A stretch of 6,648 nucleotides of DNA from Bryobacteraceae bacterium (GTDB lineage: Bacteria > Acidobacteriota > Terriglobia > Bryobacterales > Bryobacteraceae). Within the stretch, counting starts at the first letter, position 1. Each line of letters begins with the position of its first letter. A program made the position numbers and the translations under genes. Below, piece by piece: positions 1-5,850 of the stretch. The notes beneath the pieces were generated by a model that searched no databases, had not been told where the DNA came from, and saw only the letters and a list, made by a program, of their open reading frames with translations. Location of the stretch: NCBI GenBank assembly GCA_025929455.1, contig JAICMB010000187.1, forward strand, positions 1 through 6,648. Reading direction: 5' to 3'.

Positions 1-52
1 AGGCGTGGCGCATTTTTTGGAGAAGCGTGCCGCGAATTTCACAGGCCGCTGA
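1..52 (+). CDS. C-terminal tail of an enoyl-CoA hydratase/isomerase family protein (5' partial)
   Basis: Reading from base 2, sixteen codons give GVAHFLEKRAANFTGR followed by TGA at 50-52; the gene starts outside the window. Enoyl-CoA hydratases commonly end in a motif of the form EG(x)xAFLEKRxPxFxG(R), which lies in the C-terminal helix of the crotonase fold, and this tail matches it closely. The stop is only 9 bases upstream of the acyl-CoA dehydrogenase start, as expected for two beta-oxidation genes in one operon. If correct, the enzyme would hydrate the 2-enoyl-CoA that the dehydrogenase makes. The call rests on 16 residues plus context, so another crotonase-fold enzyme is possible, and a chance open frame cannot be fully excluded. 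Confidence 0.6.
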   Translation, partial: GVAHFLEKRAANFTGR

Positions 53-61
53 CGGACGGAA

Positions 62-1261
62 ATGGATTTCGCCTACTCCGCGCGATCGCTCGAATTGCAA
101 GCACGCCTGCGCGCGTTTATGGACGCGCACATTTATCCGAACGAGCGGCTCTGCGACGAGCAGATTCGAGCGCACGGCTGGCAGCCGACGCCGGTTATCG
201 AAGAATTGAAGGCGAAGGCGCGCGTGGAAGGGCTCTGGAATCTGTTCCTGCCGGAGTCGGAGTACGGCGCGGGTCTCACGAACGTCGAATATGCGCCATT
301 GTGCGAAATCATGGGGCGGTCCGCGATGGCGCCGGAAGTGTTCAACTGCTCCGCGCCGGACACCGGCAACATGGAAGTGCTGGTGCGGTACGGCACGCCC
401 GAGCAGAAGGAGCGCTGGCTGCGGCCGCTGCTGGATGGCGAAATACGGTCGTGCTTCTGCATGACGGAGCCAGCCGTGGCGTCGTCGGACGCGACCAACA
501 TCGAAGCGCGCATCGAACGCGACGGCGGTGATTATGTACTGAACGGGCTGAAGTGGTGGTCGTCGGGAGCGGGCGACCCGCGCTGCAAGATCGCGATCTT
601 CATGGGAAAGACGAACCCCGACGCGCCGCGGCACAATCAGCAGTCGATGATACTCGTGCCGCTAGACACGCCAGGAGTAAAGATCAGGCGCATGCTTCCG
701 GTATTCGGGTACGATCATGCGCCGCACGGGCACGGCGAGATCGCGTTCGAGAACGTGCGCGTGCCCGCCGAAAACCTACTGCTTGGGGAAGGGCGCGGGT
801 TCGATATCGCGCAGGGGCGGTTGGGACCCGGGCGCATACACCATTGCATGCGGCTGATCGGCGTTGCGGAACGCGCGCTGGAAGCCATGTGCGAGCGGGT
901 CCGCGGGCGCGTGGCCTTCGGCAAAACACTCGCGGAGCAAGGGACCATTCGCGTGGAGATTGCACGTTCGCGCATCGAGATTGACCAGGCCCGGCTGCTG
1001 GTGCTGAAGGCGGCGCATCTCATGGATACGGAGGGCAACAAGGCCGCGCGCGCGGAGATCGCGATGATTAAGGTCGTCGCGCCGAATGTCGCGTTGCATG
1101 TGCTCGACCGCGCGATCCAGGCGCACGGCGCCGCAGGGGTTTCGGGCGATACCTTCCTGGCCGCGGCCTGGGCAAATTCGCGGACGCTGCGGCTCGCCGA
1201 TGGACCGGACGAGGTGCATCTGGAGAGTGTGGCGAAGCTGGAGTTGGCCAAGGGGCAATGA
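62..1261 (+). CDS. Acyl-CoA dehydrogenase, ACAD10/11 (LvaC-like) type
   Basis: FAD-dependent acyl-CoA dehydrogenase of 399 residues, full length for the family; it oxidises an acyl-CoA to the 2-enoyl-CoA and passes electrons to electron-transfer flavoprotein in the cytosol. Visible motifs: N-terminal helical domain (about 1-125), [16 protein letters not shown] (131-146) and [13 protein letters not shown] (161-173) in the middle beta domain, [14 protein letters not shown] (251-264), the FAD-contacting RVAFGKTL (283-290), [11 protein letters not shown] (353-363), and LADGPDEVH (378-386). The WWSSGAGDP and DGPDEVH signatures are those of ACAD10/ACAD11. In that subfamily an aspartate (D380 here) occupies the place of the medium-chain enzyme's catalytic glutamate. 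Known relatives act in 4-hydroxyacyl-CoA breakdown with a kinase of the aminoglycoside-phosphotransferase fold; no such kinase is visible here, so the substrate is inferred. ATG at 62 has a GGACGGA purine-rich stretch at 54-60 and follows the preceding stop by 9 bases. Confidence 0.93.
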   Translation: MDFAYSARSLELQARLRAFMDAHIYPNERLCDEQIRAHGWQPTPVIEELKAKARVEGLWNLFLPESEYGAGLTNVEYAPLCEIMGRSAMAPEVFNCSAPDTGNMEVLVRYGTPEQKERWLRPLLDGEIRSCFCMTEPAVASSDATNIEARIERDGGDYVLNGLKWWSSGAGDPRCKIAIFMGKTNPDAPRHNQQSMILVPLDTPGVKIRRMLPVFGYDHAPHGHGEIAFENVRVPAENLLLGEGRGFDIAQGRLGPGRIHHCMRLIGVAERALEAMCERVRGRVAFGKTLAEQGTIRVEIARSRIEIDQARLLVLKAAHLMDTEGNKAARAEIAMIKVVAPNVALHVLDRAIQAHGAAGVSGDTFLAAAWANSRTLRLADGPDEVHLESVAKLELAKGQ

Positions 1262-1271
1262 GCCGGCAGTG

Positions 1272-1296
1272 GGGCGGCCAGTCTTGCTGGCTGCCC
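1272..1296 (+). terminator. Hairpin after the acyl-CoA dehydrogenase stop, possible terminator
   Basis: GGGCGGCCAG (1272-1281) pairs with CTGGCTGCCC (1287-1296) around the loop TCTTG: ten base pairs including one G-T wobble. It begins ten bases after the TGA. No T-run follows, so it is not a classical intrinsic terminator. It may instead stabilise the 3' end of the mRNA or be part of the local repeat family: 11 bases of it (1274-1284) recur inverted at 6634-6644. Confidence 0.4.
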
Positions 1297-1322
1297 GCCC
1301 GCAGCATTATGCAAATGCCGTC

Positions 1323-1364
1323 GTGGGGCAGGCGTCCCCGCCTGCAGCGGGTGTCCACACCCGC
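1323..1364 (+). repeat. REP-like paired-hairpin repeat, copy 1
   Basis: Begins with GTGGGGCAGGCGTCC, which recurs exactly at 6499-6513. It folds as two neighbouring hairpins: GCAGGCG/CGCCTGC (1328-1334 with 1339-1345, loop TCCC) and GCGGGTGT/ACACCCGC (1347-1354 with 1357-1364). Both stems are perfect. Two adjacent hairpins in a non-coding gap is the layout of REP-type dispersed repeats; copy number elsewhere in the genome cannot be seen from here. Confidence 0.65.
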
Positions 1365-1629
1365 TTGTCCACTGTTGCACCACGCAGCACCCAAACTGCC
1401 GACCCTTCGGATACGGCTCCGCTGCGAAGTGGATCAGGTGTCCTTGCCTGCTGCGCGTTCAAGCGCCGCTCGGCCGCTGTCGCAGCGCCGCTCCATTTTC
1501 ACCCACGCCGCTGCGCGCACGGAAGCAATTCGGGTCTGGAGTGGCCAACCCTTAACCCGGGCATGGGCTACAAGGAAGTGGGGCTCGCCAGTAATTCCTG
1601 TGCAGTCGAAAGCTGCGCGGCATCGTGCG

Positions 1630-1667
1630 GCGGCGGCCAACCCGCCGCAGGCTGACAGCCTGCCCAC
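1630..1667 (-). repeat. REP-like paired-hairpin repeat, copy 2 (inverted)
   Basis: Read on the minus strand from 1667 this is GTGGGCAGGCTGTCAGCC followed by TGCGGCGGG, aligning with copy 1 with a few substitutions and small gaps. It too holds two hairpins: GCAGGCTG/CAGCCTGC (1647-1663, single central base) and GCGGCGG/CCGCCGC (1630-1636 with 1642-1648, loop CCAAC), which overlap by two bases. It faces copy 1, so the pair bounds about 345 bp as inverted repeats. It lies 32 bases past the ankyrin gene's stop and could also help end that transcript. Confidence 0.6.
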
Positions 1668-1699
1668 GTCGGGCCTGCTGCTGTGTTGTGGTGCTGCGC

Positions 1700-2707
1700 T
1701 TACGCCTTGGCGCCGTGTGCGGTTAAAAGCGGCACCAACTCGGGGCAGGTGTTTTCAGCAGCGGCAAGCGGCGTAATGCCCGCGTCGGAAGTGGCCTCCA
1801 GATCGGCGCCGACTTCCAGTAGCGCTTCCACCGTGTCGCGATTCCCGCGAACGATCGCGGCGATGAGCGCGGTGGTGCCCTGCTCGGCGTGCGCGTTCAG
1901 ATCTGCGCCGCGTGCGGCGAGCGCGCGGAGGGCGGCGGTCTGCCCGTGAACCGCGGCTGTGATCAGAGCGGTGGATCCCAGCGGATCGCGCGACTCGAGA
2001 TGGGCGCCGCGGTCGAGCAGCATATTGACGGCGTCCACATTGCCCTGCGCAGCCGCAATTAGCAGCGGCGGACGGCCGCGCTGATCGCCGGTCGCATTGG
2101 CGTCTGCGCCGCTTTCGAGCAGCTTCCAAACGATCGCCGCGCCCCCACTAATCGCTACCGCGAGCGCGGAGGTGCCGTCCAGCAGGCGCGCATTGGGATC
2201 GGCGCCGGCGGACAGCAACGCGCAAACCGCCTCCAGGTGATTGCCCGTGATCGCCGCCAGCAGCGGTGTCAGCCCGGTGTCGCCAGCCAGGTTGACGTCC
2301 GCGCCGCGTCCGAGCAGCATCTCGATCACCGGTACGTGTCCGCCGGTTGCCGCGGCGATCAGGGCCGTCGTTCCAGCGCGCGCGTGCTCGTTGGGATTGG
2401 CGCCGCTCGCGAGCAGATGCCGCACGATATCGGCGTTGCCCTGCGTGGCCGCAAAGATCAGCACGGTGGCTTCGTTTTGATAGCGCGTGCGAAAATCGGC
2501 GCCCTGCACCAGCAGCAGGCGCACGATTTCGGCGTGACCCATGAGGCTGGCGGCCAACAGCGGAGTGATGCCATCGCGGCGCGCGTTCACCTTGACACCG
2601 CGTCCGAGCAAGGTGCGAACGCGCTCTACGTCGCCCTCGTAGGCGGCGGTGATCAACTCCTTTTCGCGCGGTGGCGGCACGTTTTTATAATCGCAAAGAC
2701 GGCGCAT
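1700..2707 (-). CDS. All-ankyrin-repeat protein
   Basis: A 335-residue protein made almost wholly of ankyrin repeats: about ten 33-residue units. The first (about 14-43) is a degenerate cap and the last (about 310-335) a short one. The eight between start near residues 45, 78, 111, 144, 177, 210, 243 and 276 and carry the usual (D/G)(x)TxLxxAxxxGxxxxVxxLLxxGADxN pattern, for example TTALIAAATGGH and LLGRGADVN. There is no signal peptide, membrane segment or extra domain, so it should be a cytosolic protein-binding solenoid; the partner is unknown. The start ATG (2707-2705) shares its A with the mltG stop (TGATG), and no Shine-Dalgarno sequence precedes it, so translation probably depends on ribosomes ending mltG. 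An upstream in-frame start at 3001 would add 98 residues antisense-like and Arg-rich inside mltG, and was rejected. The stop is TAA. Confidence 0.92.
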   Translation of the reverse strand: MRRLCDYKNVPPPREKELITAAYEGDVERVRTLLGRGVKVNARRDGITPLLAASLMGHAEIVRLLLVQGADFRTRYQNEATVLIFAATQGNADIVRHLLASGANPNEHARAGTTALIAAATGGHVPVIEMLLGRGADVNLAGDTGLTPLLAAITGNHLEAVCALLSAGADPNARLLDGTSALAVAISGGAAIVWKLLESGADANATGDQRGRPPLLIAAAQGNVDAVNMLLDRGAHLESRDPLGSTALITAAVHGQTAALRALAARGADLNAHAEQGTTALIAAIVRGNRDTVEALLEVGADLEATSDAGITPLAAAENTCPELVPLLTAHGAKA

Positions 2708-3720
2708 CACGGGTGCTGGCCGCGGCGGTAGGCCTGCACGTTGCGTTCGTGCTGCGCGAGTGTGGTCGAAAACGCATGCCCGCCGGAGCCGTCCGGCCGA
2801 GCGACGAAGTACACGTAATCCGTATTGGCCGGGAACAGCGCGGCCTTCAACGAAGCGATGCCGGGATTCGCGATCGGACCGGGCGGCAGTCCCGCGTGCA
2901 TATAGGTGTTGTACGGATTGGCGCTGTGGAGGTCGGAGCGGTAGATCGTTCCACGGTAACGGTTGTCGAGCATCGCCGCGTAAATCGTGGTGGGGTCGCA
3001 ATCGAGGGCCATGCCCGTCTTCAGCCGGTTCCAGTACACCGAAGCGATCTCCGGGCGCTCGCCCGGCTGCGCGGTCTCCTTTTCAACCAGCGACGCCATC
3101 GTGACGACCTCATTCACCGGCGGCGCATCGGCGGGCGGCTTTAGCGCGTGCCAGCGTTTGCGAAATTCCGCCGTCATCACGCGGCAGACCTGCTGCGCCG
3201 TCATGTGGCGAGTGATGCGGTACGTTGACGGGAACAGATATCCTTCGAGCGTCGGCGCGCGCGGGGCAAGATCGCGAATCAGAGCAGCATTGTGCGCGGC
3301 CTTCAGGAAATCGGCGCTGCTCATCACGCCGAGCGATTGCAGGCGGTCGCCGATTTCGAACATGTTCGCGCCTTCCGGCACGGCGAGTTCGTAATAGAAA
3401 ATATCGCCGCGGGCAATGCGGTCGAACACCGTCCAGATCGAAGCGGGCGATGCGAAGCGGTACTCGCCGGCTTGCAAGTGCGCGCGCGGACGCAGAGCGC
3501 GCACGAGTTCAAACTGCCAAGGCCAGCGAATGACGGCGTTTTCGGAAAGCTGGTGTGCGATGCCGCGCGTGCCGGTGCCCTTCCGAATGTCAACGAAGGT
3601 GTCGTGCTCAAAACCGGCGTACGGGACAGCGAGCGATGCGAGCACGCCGGCAACGGCGAGGATTACGAGCAGGATCAGGAGTAAGAACCAGCGCAGAACG
3701 CGCCGCCGTCTACGAGCCAT
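2707..3720 (-). CDS. mltG: Endolytic murein transglycosylase MltG (YceG-like)
   Basis: Membrane-anchored lytic transglycosylase that cleaves nascent peptidoglycan strands and is thought to set glycan chain length. The 337 residues are the usual size. Visible: basic N-terminus (ARRRRR), one membrane helix at about 10-33, then an extracytoplasmic region with a LysM-like subdomain (about 40-110) and the YceG domain. Family motifs are LEGYLFPSTY (158-167), ASLVEKET (209-216, with E213 at the place of the catalytic glutamate), CDPTTIYA (241-248), NPYNTY (268-273) and GLPPGPIANPG (277-287), ending in AFSTTLAQHERNV. The ATG at 3720 is chosen because it puts the arginines and the membrane helix at the very N-terminus; the frame stays open to 3918, but that extra stretch is an out-of-frame reading of ruvX. 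It overlaps the end of ruvX by 11 bases, and its TGA overlaps the ankyrin start by one. ruvX-mltG adjacency also occurs in other bacteria such as Bacillus (yrrK/yrrL region). Confidence 0.95.
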   Translation of the reverse strand: MARRRRRVLRWFLLLILLVILAVAGVLASLAVPYAGFEHDTFVDIRKGTGTRGIAHQLSENAVIRWPWQFELVRALRPRAHLQAGEYRFASPASIWTVFDRIARGDIFYYELAVPEGANMFEIGDRLQSLGVMSSADFLKAAHNAALIRDLAPRAPTLEGYLFPSTYRITRHMTAQQVCRVMTAEFRKRWHALKPPADAPPVNEVVTMASLVEKETAQPGERPEIASVYWNRLKTGMALDCDPTTIYAAMLDNRYRGTIYRSDLHSANPYNTYMHAGLPPGPIANPGIASLKAALFPANTDYVYFVARPDGSGGHAFSTTLAQHERNVQAYRRGQHP

Positions 3721-4153
3721 GCAGTTCCGCGCTATAGCGTTGCGCGTCGAGATAGCTTTCGAGAAGAATGGCCGCGGAAAGGCGATCCACGGCCCCGGTG
3801 CGCTGCTGCCGCGTGTGATGGCCGGTCTCCCGCAACAGCCGCTCGGCTTGCACGCTGGTGAGGCGTTCGTCGCGAAGCTCGATCGGGAGACCGGTGGCCG
3901 CGTGCAGGCGTTGTGCAAACTCGCGCGTATAGCGCGCTTGCCGGCTTTCGGCGCCGCTCATGTGCAAGGGATCGCCCATCACGATCAGCGTCACACCGCG
4001 CGCTGAAGTGAGTTCGGTAAGACGCGCCAAGTCCTCACGGATGTTGGTGCGTTCCAGCGTGGGCAAGCCCTGCGCCGTGATACCAAGCTCGTCGCTTAGG
4101 GCGAGCCCGATACGTTTCTTACCGAGGTCAATGGCGAGAATGCGGCCACGCAC
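3710..4153 (-). CDS. ruvX: RuvX/YqgF family putative pre-16S rRNA nuclease
   Basis: RNase H-like fold nuclease of 147 residues, normal length for YqgF. Members process the 5' end of 16S rRNA; the name RuvX reflects an older Holliday-junction-resolvase prediction. Visible motifs: ILAIDLGKKRIGLALSD (5-21, with metal-ligand D9), VMGDPLHMSG (58-67), LRDERLTS (93-100, with E96) and the C-terminal AVDRLSAAILLESYLD (121-136, with D123), so all expected acidic active-site positions are present. The start is GTG at 4153, just before the first beta strand. Only a weak GGGG lies two bases upstream, and the nearby ATG at 4161 is in another frame. It follows the DUF937-like stop by 39 bases and runs 11 bases into mltG, which suggests co-translation. 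Confidence 0.94.
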   Translation of the reverse strand: MRGRILAIDLGKKRIGLALSDELGITAQGLPTLERTNIREDLARLTELTSARGVTLIVMGDPLHMSGAESRQARYTREFAQRLHAATGLPIELRDERLTSVQAERLLRETGHHTRQQRTGAVDRLSAAILLESYLDAQRYSAELHGS

Positions 4154-4192
4154 AACCCCATGGTAGCGGGTGCGCGGCGTAGTGACTCGGAG

Positions 4193-4714
4193 CTAGAGTT
4201 TTCGCGCGAGGTGGCCCATGAACACGGCCAGCGCGCCGGCGCCGAGCGTCTTAACGAGACCCGGATGCGCGGATAGGAAATCGCTGGCGCGCTCCACAAC
4301 GCTGCCGTCGCGCTGTTCCGCGTGATTCGCGAGCTTCTGCACATCCTCGGCCCGAACCTGCGAAGCCTGCTGCGGCGCGACCTGCCCGCTGCCCAGCAAG
4401 CTTGTAAGGTGGCCAAGCCCAGCCTGCTCCAGGAACCCGGTAATCGATCCGCCACTGCCGCCGACCGACGACAGCAGCGTGTTCAGGATTCCCGAACGCT
4501 GCTGGTTATCGGCGTTGCCCCACAGATGCGAGAGCAGTTGTCCGAACGGCGGTGTCTCGTGCGAACGCATAGCGCCCGCTAGAGCGCCTACGACGGATTC
4601 GTGCGGAGCACTGTGCATCGCCTGTTCGGCGTCTTGCGAGACGCGATCCGGATTCTTCTGTCCTTGTGCGTACTGCTGCAGCACGCCCCCTAGCTGCTGG
4701 AACAAATCACTCAT
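4193..4714 (-). CDS. DUF937/YidB-like small protein, function unknown
   Basis: A 173-residue protein that I recognise only loosely as DUF937/YidB-like. It opens with an amphipathic helix (MSDLFQQLGGVLQQYAQG), has a His/Gln-rich helical middle with QTLL- and Gly/Ser-rich segments (SSVGGSGGSITGF, 82-94; TSLLGSGQVAPQQ, 104-116), and ends in DFLSAHPGLVKTLGAG then ALAVFMGHLARKL (145-173). That last stretch is hydrophobic enough to associate with membrane but carries a His and ends in basic residues, so anchoring is uncertain. There is no signal peptide. The ATG at 4714 sits inside the upstream stop (ATGA overlap, 4 bases) and has the best ribosome binding site in the window; a longer reading from 4837 would be Arg/Pro-rich shadow of the BON-like gene. 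The stop is TAG. No enzymatic motif was seen. Confidence 0.85.
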   Translation of the reverse strand: MSDLFQQLGGVLQQYAQGQKNPDRVSQDAEQAMHSAPHESVVGALAGAMRSHETPPFGQLLSHLWGNADNQQRSGILNTLLSSVGGSGGSITGFLEQAGLGHLTSLLGSGQVAPQQASQVRAEDVQKLANHAEQRDGSVVERASDFLSAHPGLVKTLGAGALAVFMGHLARKL

Positions 4715-5028
4715 TTTCCTTCTCCTGTGTCGTCGCGTCCGGTGGCAAAATCCTGTGTGTCCTGAACGACGGTCTGGCCGGTGTTGGGCTCCAGCACGCC
4801 CGGGGCGCGAAGGTCGAGATCGACCTCGCGGCCCCACTGCGGATCTACATTGTTGAGGCTGGACAGCACGGCCTCGCGCGCTTCAGGCGATTTCGCCGCG
4901 CCGTGAATGTACAGTTTGCCATCGTGCAAATAGACTTCGTCCAAGGCGACCTGACTGTGCTCGATAGTGTCGAACACGGTCCGGTATTTTTGTTTTAAGG
5001 CGTCGATGCGCTCCGCTGTGCTCGTCAT
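4711..5028 (-). CDS. Small BON-domain-like cytosolic protein
   Basis: A 105-residue acidic protein. Residues about 6-75 have a BON-like shape: an N-terminal helix (AERIDALKQKYRTVFDTI), then VALDEVYLHDGKLYIHGAAK (strand, turn DGKLY, strand), helix SPEAREAVLSSLNNV and strand GREVDLDLRAP. This resembles the BON part of the E. coli potassium-binding protein Kbp/YgaU, but no LysM domain follows; instead there is a short polar tail rich in T, Q, D and G. No signal peptide is present. The start could be ATG at 5028 (chosen) or GTG at 5037, which adds three residues; neither has a clear Shine-Dalgarno sequence. Its TGA overlaps the ATG of the DUF937-like gene (ATGA), so the two are probably made in fixed proportion. 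BON family membership is a shape-based guess. Confidence 0.8.
   Translation of the reverse strand: MTSTAERIDALKQKYRTVFDTIEHSQVALDEVYLHDGKLYIHGAAKSPEAREAVLSSLNNVDPQWGREVDLDLRAPGVLEPNTGQTVVQDTQDFATGRDDTGEGK
4718..4726 (-). promoter_or_regulatory. Strong ribosome binding site for the DUF937-like gene
   Basis: Minus-strand AGGAGAAGG lies just upstream of the ATG at 4714; the AGGAG core is seven bases from it. It is inside the end of the BON-like gene. It fixes the start of the DUF937-like gene and lets it initiate independently as well as by coupling. Confidence 0.8.
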
Positions 5029-5112
5029 AGCAGCCACACGGTGTTACAGCTCGATACGTAACTGCCGCGCGATCTCCAGTCTTGAGACTCCGCGAAGGGG
5101 AGCGCGTTTCCG

Positions 5113-5829
5113 TCAATCGTGTGCGGAACGGTTCGCGTTGATCAAGGCGAGCGCTGCAACGCAGGCCGTTTCAGTTTTCAGAACGGTAGGACCGAGCGAA
5201 ACCGGGTTCCAGCCGGCGGCGATCGCGGCGGCGCGCTCGCGATCCGTCCAGCCGCCTTCGGGTCCTGCGAGCACAGCGCAGGTCGCGCCGGCTTGTAACC
5301 TTGTGATCAGCGGAGGCGCGCCAGGATCTTCATCAAGTAGAAGCCGCACGCCCGCTTCGACGCGCAGCGCCGTGTCGAATGTTACGGGCGGCTCGATAAC
5401 CGGCAAGCGGTCGCGACGCGACTGCTCCGCCGCCTCCTGCGCGATCTTGCGCCAGCGTTCCATGCGCTTTGCGGCCGCGCGCTCCAGCCCTTTTTCGCTG
5501 CGCGCGGCGGCGACCGGGACAATGACGGCGGCGCCGAGTTCGGTAGCTTTCTCGATCATCCATTCGAACCGCTCGAAGCGCACCAGCGCGCATGCGACCG
5601 TTACACTCGGCAACTCGCGACCTGCAGGAATGGCCTCCAACACGGTGAACGAGACGAGGTCTTTATGCGCGGTGTCGATCTCGGCGAGATAAACGTTGGA
5701 GTTGTCGGAAATTTCGTACTTCTGCCCGCGCTCGACGCGCAGAACGCGCGTAAGATGATGCGCATCGGCGCCGGTGATGCGCGCGCGACCGCTGCGGACC
5801 TCATCGACAAAGAACCTGCGTCGCGCCAT
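5113..5829 (-). CDS. rsmE: 16S rRNA (uracil-1498-N3)-methyltransferase RsmE
   Basis: SPOUT-class methyltransferase that uses S-adenosylmethionine to methylate N3 of U1498 in helix 44 of 16S rRNA within the 30S subunit. The 238 residues match the family. It has an N-terminal PUA-like RNA-binding domain (about 1-70, beginning MARRRFFVDE and including HHLTRVLRVERGQ), then the knotted catalytic domain: FEWMIEKATELGAAVIVPV (88-106), KIAQEAAEQSRRDRLPVI (128-145), the SAM-pocket loop LAGPEGGWTDRE (187-198) and the knot motif LGPTVLKTETA (212-222). In most relatives I know the last motif reads LGxRILRxETA; here T215 and K218 replace the usual arginines. The ATG at 5829 gives the normal N-terminus. 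It heads the minus-strand gene run, and its stop is 84 bases before the BON-like start. The gene faces ruvA divergently. Confidence 0.95.
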   Translation of the reverse strand: MARRRFFVDEVRSGRARITGADAHHLTRVLRVERGQKYEISDNSNVYLAEIDTAHKDLVSFTVLEAIPAGRELPSVTVACALVRFERFEWMIEKATELGAAVIVPVAAARSEKGLERAAAKRMERWRKIAQEAAEQSRRDRLPVIEPPVTFDTALRVEAGVRLLLDEDPGAPPLITRLQAGATCAVLAGPEGGWTDRERAAAIAAGWNPVSLGPTVLKTETACVAALALINANRSAHD

Positions 5830-5850
5830 GTAGAATCAATCTTACGATTC
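5830..5850. promoter_or_regulatory. 21-bp divergent rsmE-ruvA spacer
   Basis: This is the whole gap between two divergent start codons. It contains the inverted repeat GAATC (5833-5837) / GATTC (5846-5850) with an 8-base centre. On the plus strand TAGAAT (5831-5836) resembles a -10 hexamer, 14 bases before the ruvA ATG; TCGACA at 5804-5809 resembles a -35 but the 21-bp spacing is too long to be convincing. On the minus strand TAAGAT (5844-5839) is a weaker -10 candidate for rsmE. Neither gene has a Shine-Dalgarno sequence here, so leaders must be very short or transcription must start inside the opposite gene. Confidence 0.4.

Larger units (their letters stand above)
1262..1699. other. Non-coding gap between convergent genes, repeat-bearing
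   Basis: This 438-base stretch separates the convergent ends of the acyl-CoA dehydrogenase and the ankyrin gene. The open frames crossing it give low-complexity Arg/Ala/Pro/Ser-rich translations with no recognisable motif, and several merely read through from neighbouring genes. It contains a hairpin right after the dehydrogenase stop (1272-1296) and two inverted copies of a GTGGGGCAGGC-type repeat (1323-1364 and 1630-1667). The 265 bases between those copies hold no feature I can name. No tRNA-like or rRNA-like sequence was seen. Confidence 0.7.

Noticed and set aside
1434..1667. Minus-strand 77-residue open frame downstream of the ankyrin gene
   Set aside because: No recognisable motif, no ribosome site seen, and its start lies inside repeat copy 2. 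A degenerate remnant cannot be excluded but is not supported.
1086..1776. Plus-strand open frames at 1086-1655 and 1258-1776 crossing the convergent gap
   Set aside because: Translations are Arg/Ala/Ser/Pro-rich with no family motif; they overlap real genes at both ends and run through the hairpin repeats, as expected from GC-rich non-coding DNA.
1700..2707. Tandem nucleotide repeats in the ankyrin gene as a CRISPR or minisatellite
   Set aside because: The roughly 99-base periodicity matches 33-residue ankyrin units, with diverged nucleotides and an intact frame throughout.
2708..3001. 98-residue N-terminal extension of the ankyrin protein
   Set aside because: It lies wholly inside mltG in another frame and is Arg-rich with no repeat pattern; the TGATG start at 2707 leads directly into the first repeat.
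3721..3918. 66-residue N-terminal extension of MltG
   Set aside because: It would bury the basic stretch and membrane helix behind an out-of-frame reading of ruvX; MltG normally begins with a short basic tail and helix.
5079..5092. Short palindrome AGTCTTGAGACT-type between rsmE and the BON-like gene as a terminator
   Set aside because: The stem is five pairs with a two-base centre and has no T-run; too weak to break the operon.
5665..5850. 62-residue N-terminal extension of RuvA
   Set aside because: This is the complement of rsmE; RuvA canonically begins MIxxLxG, matched at 5851.
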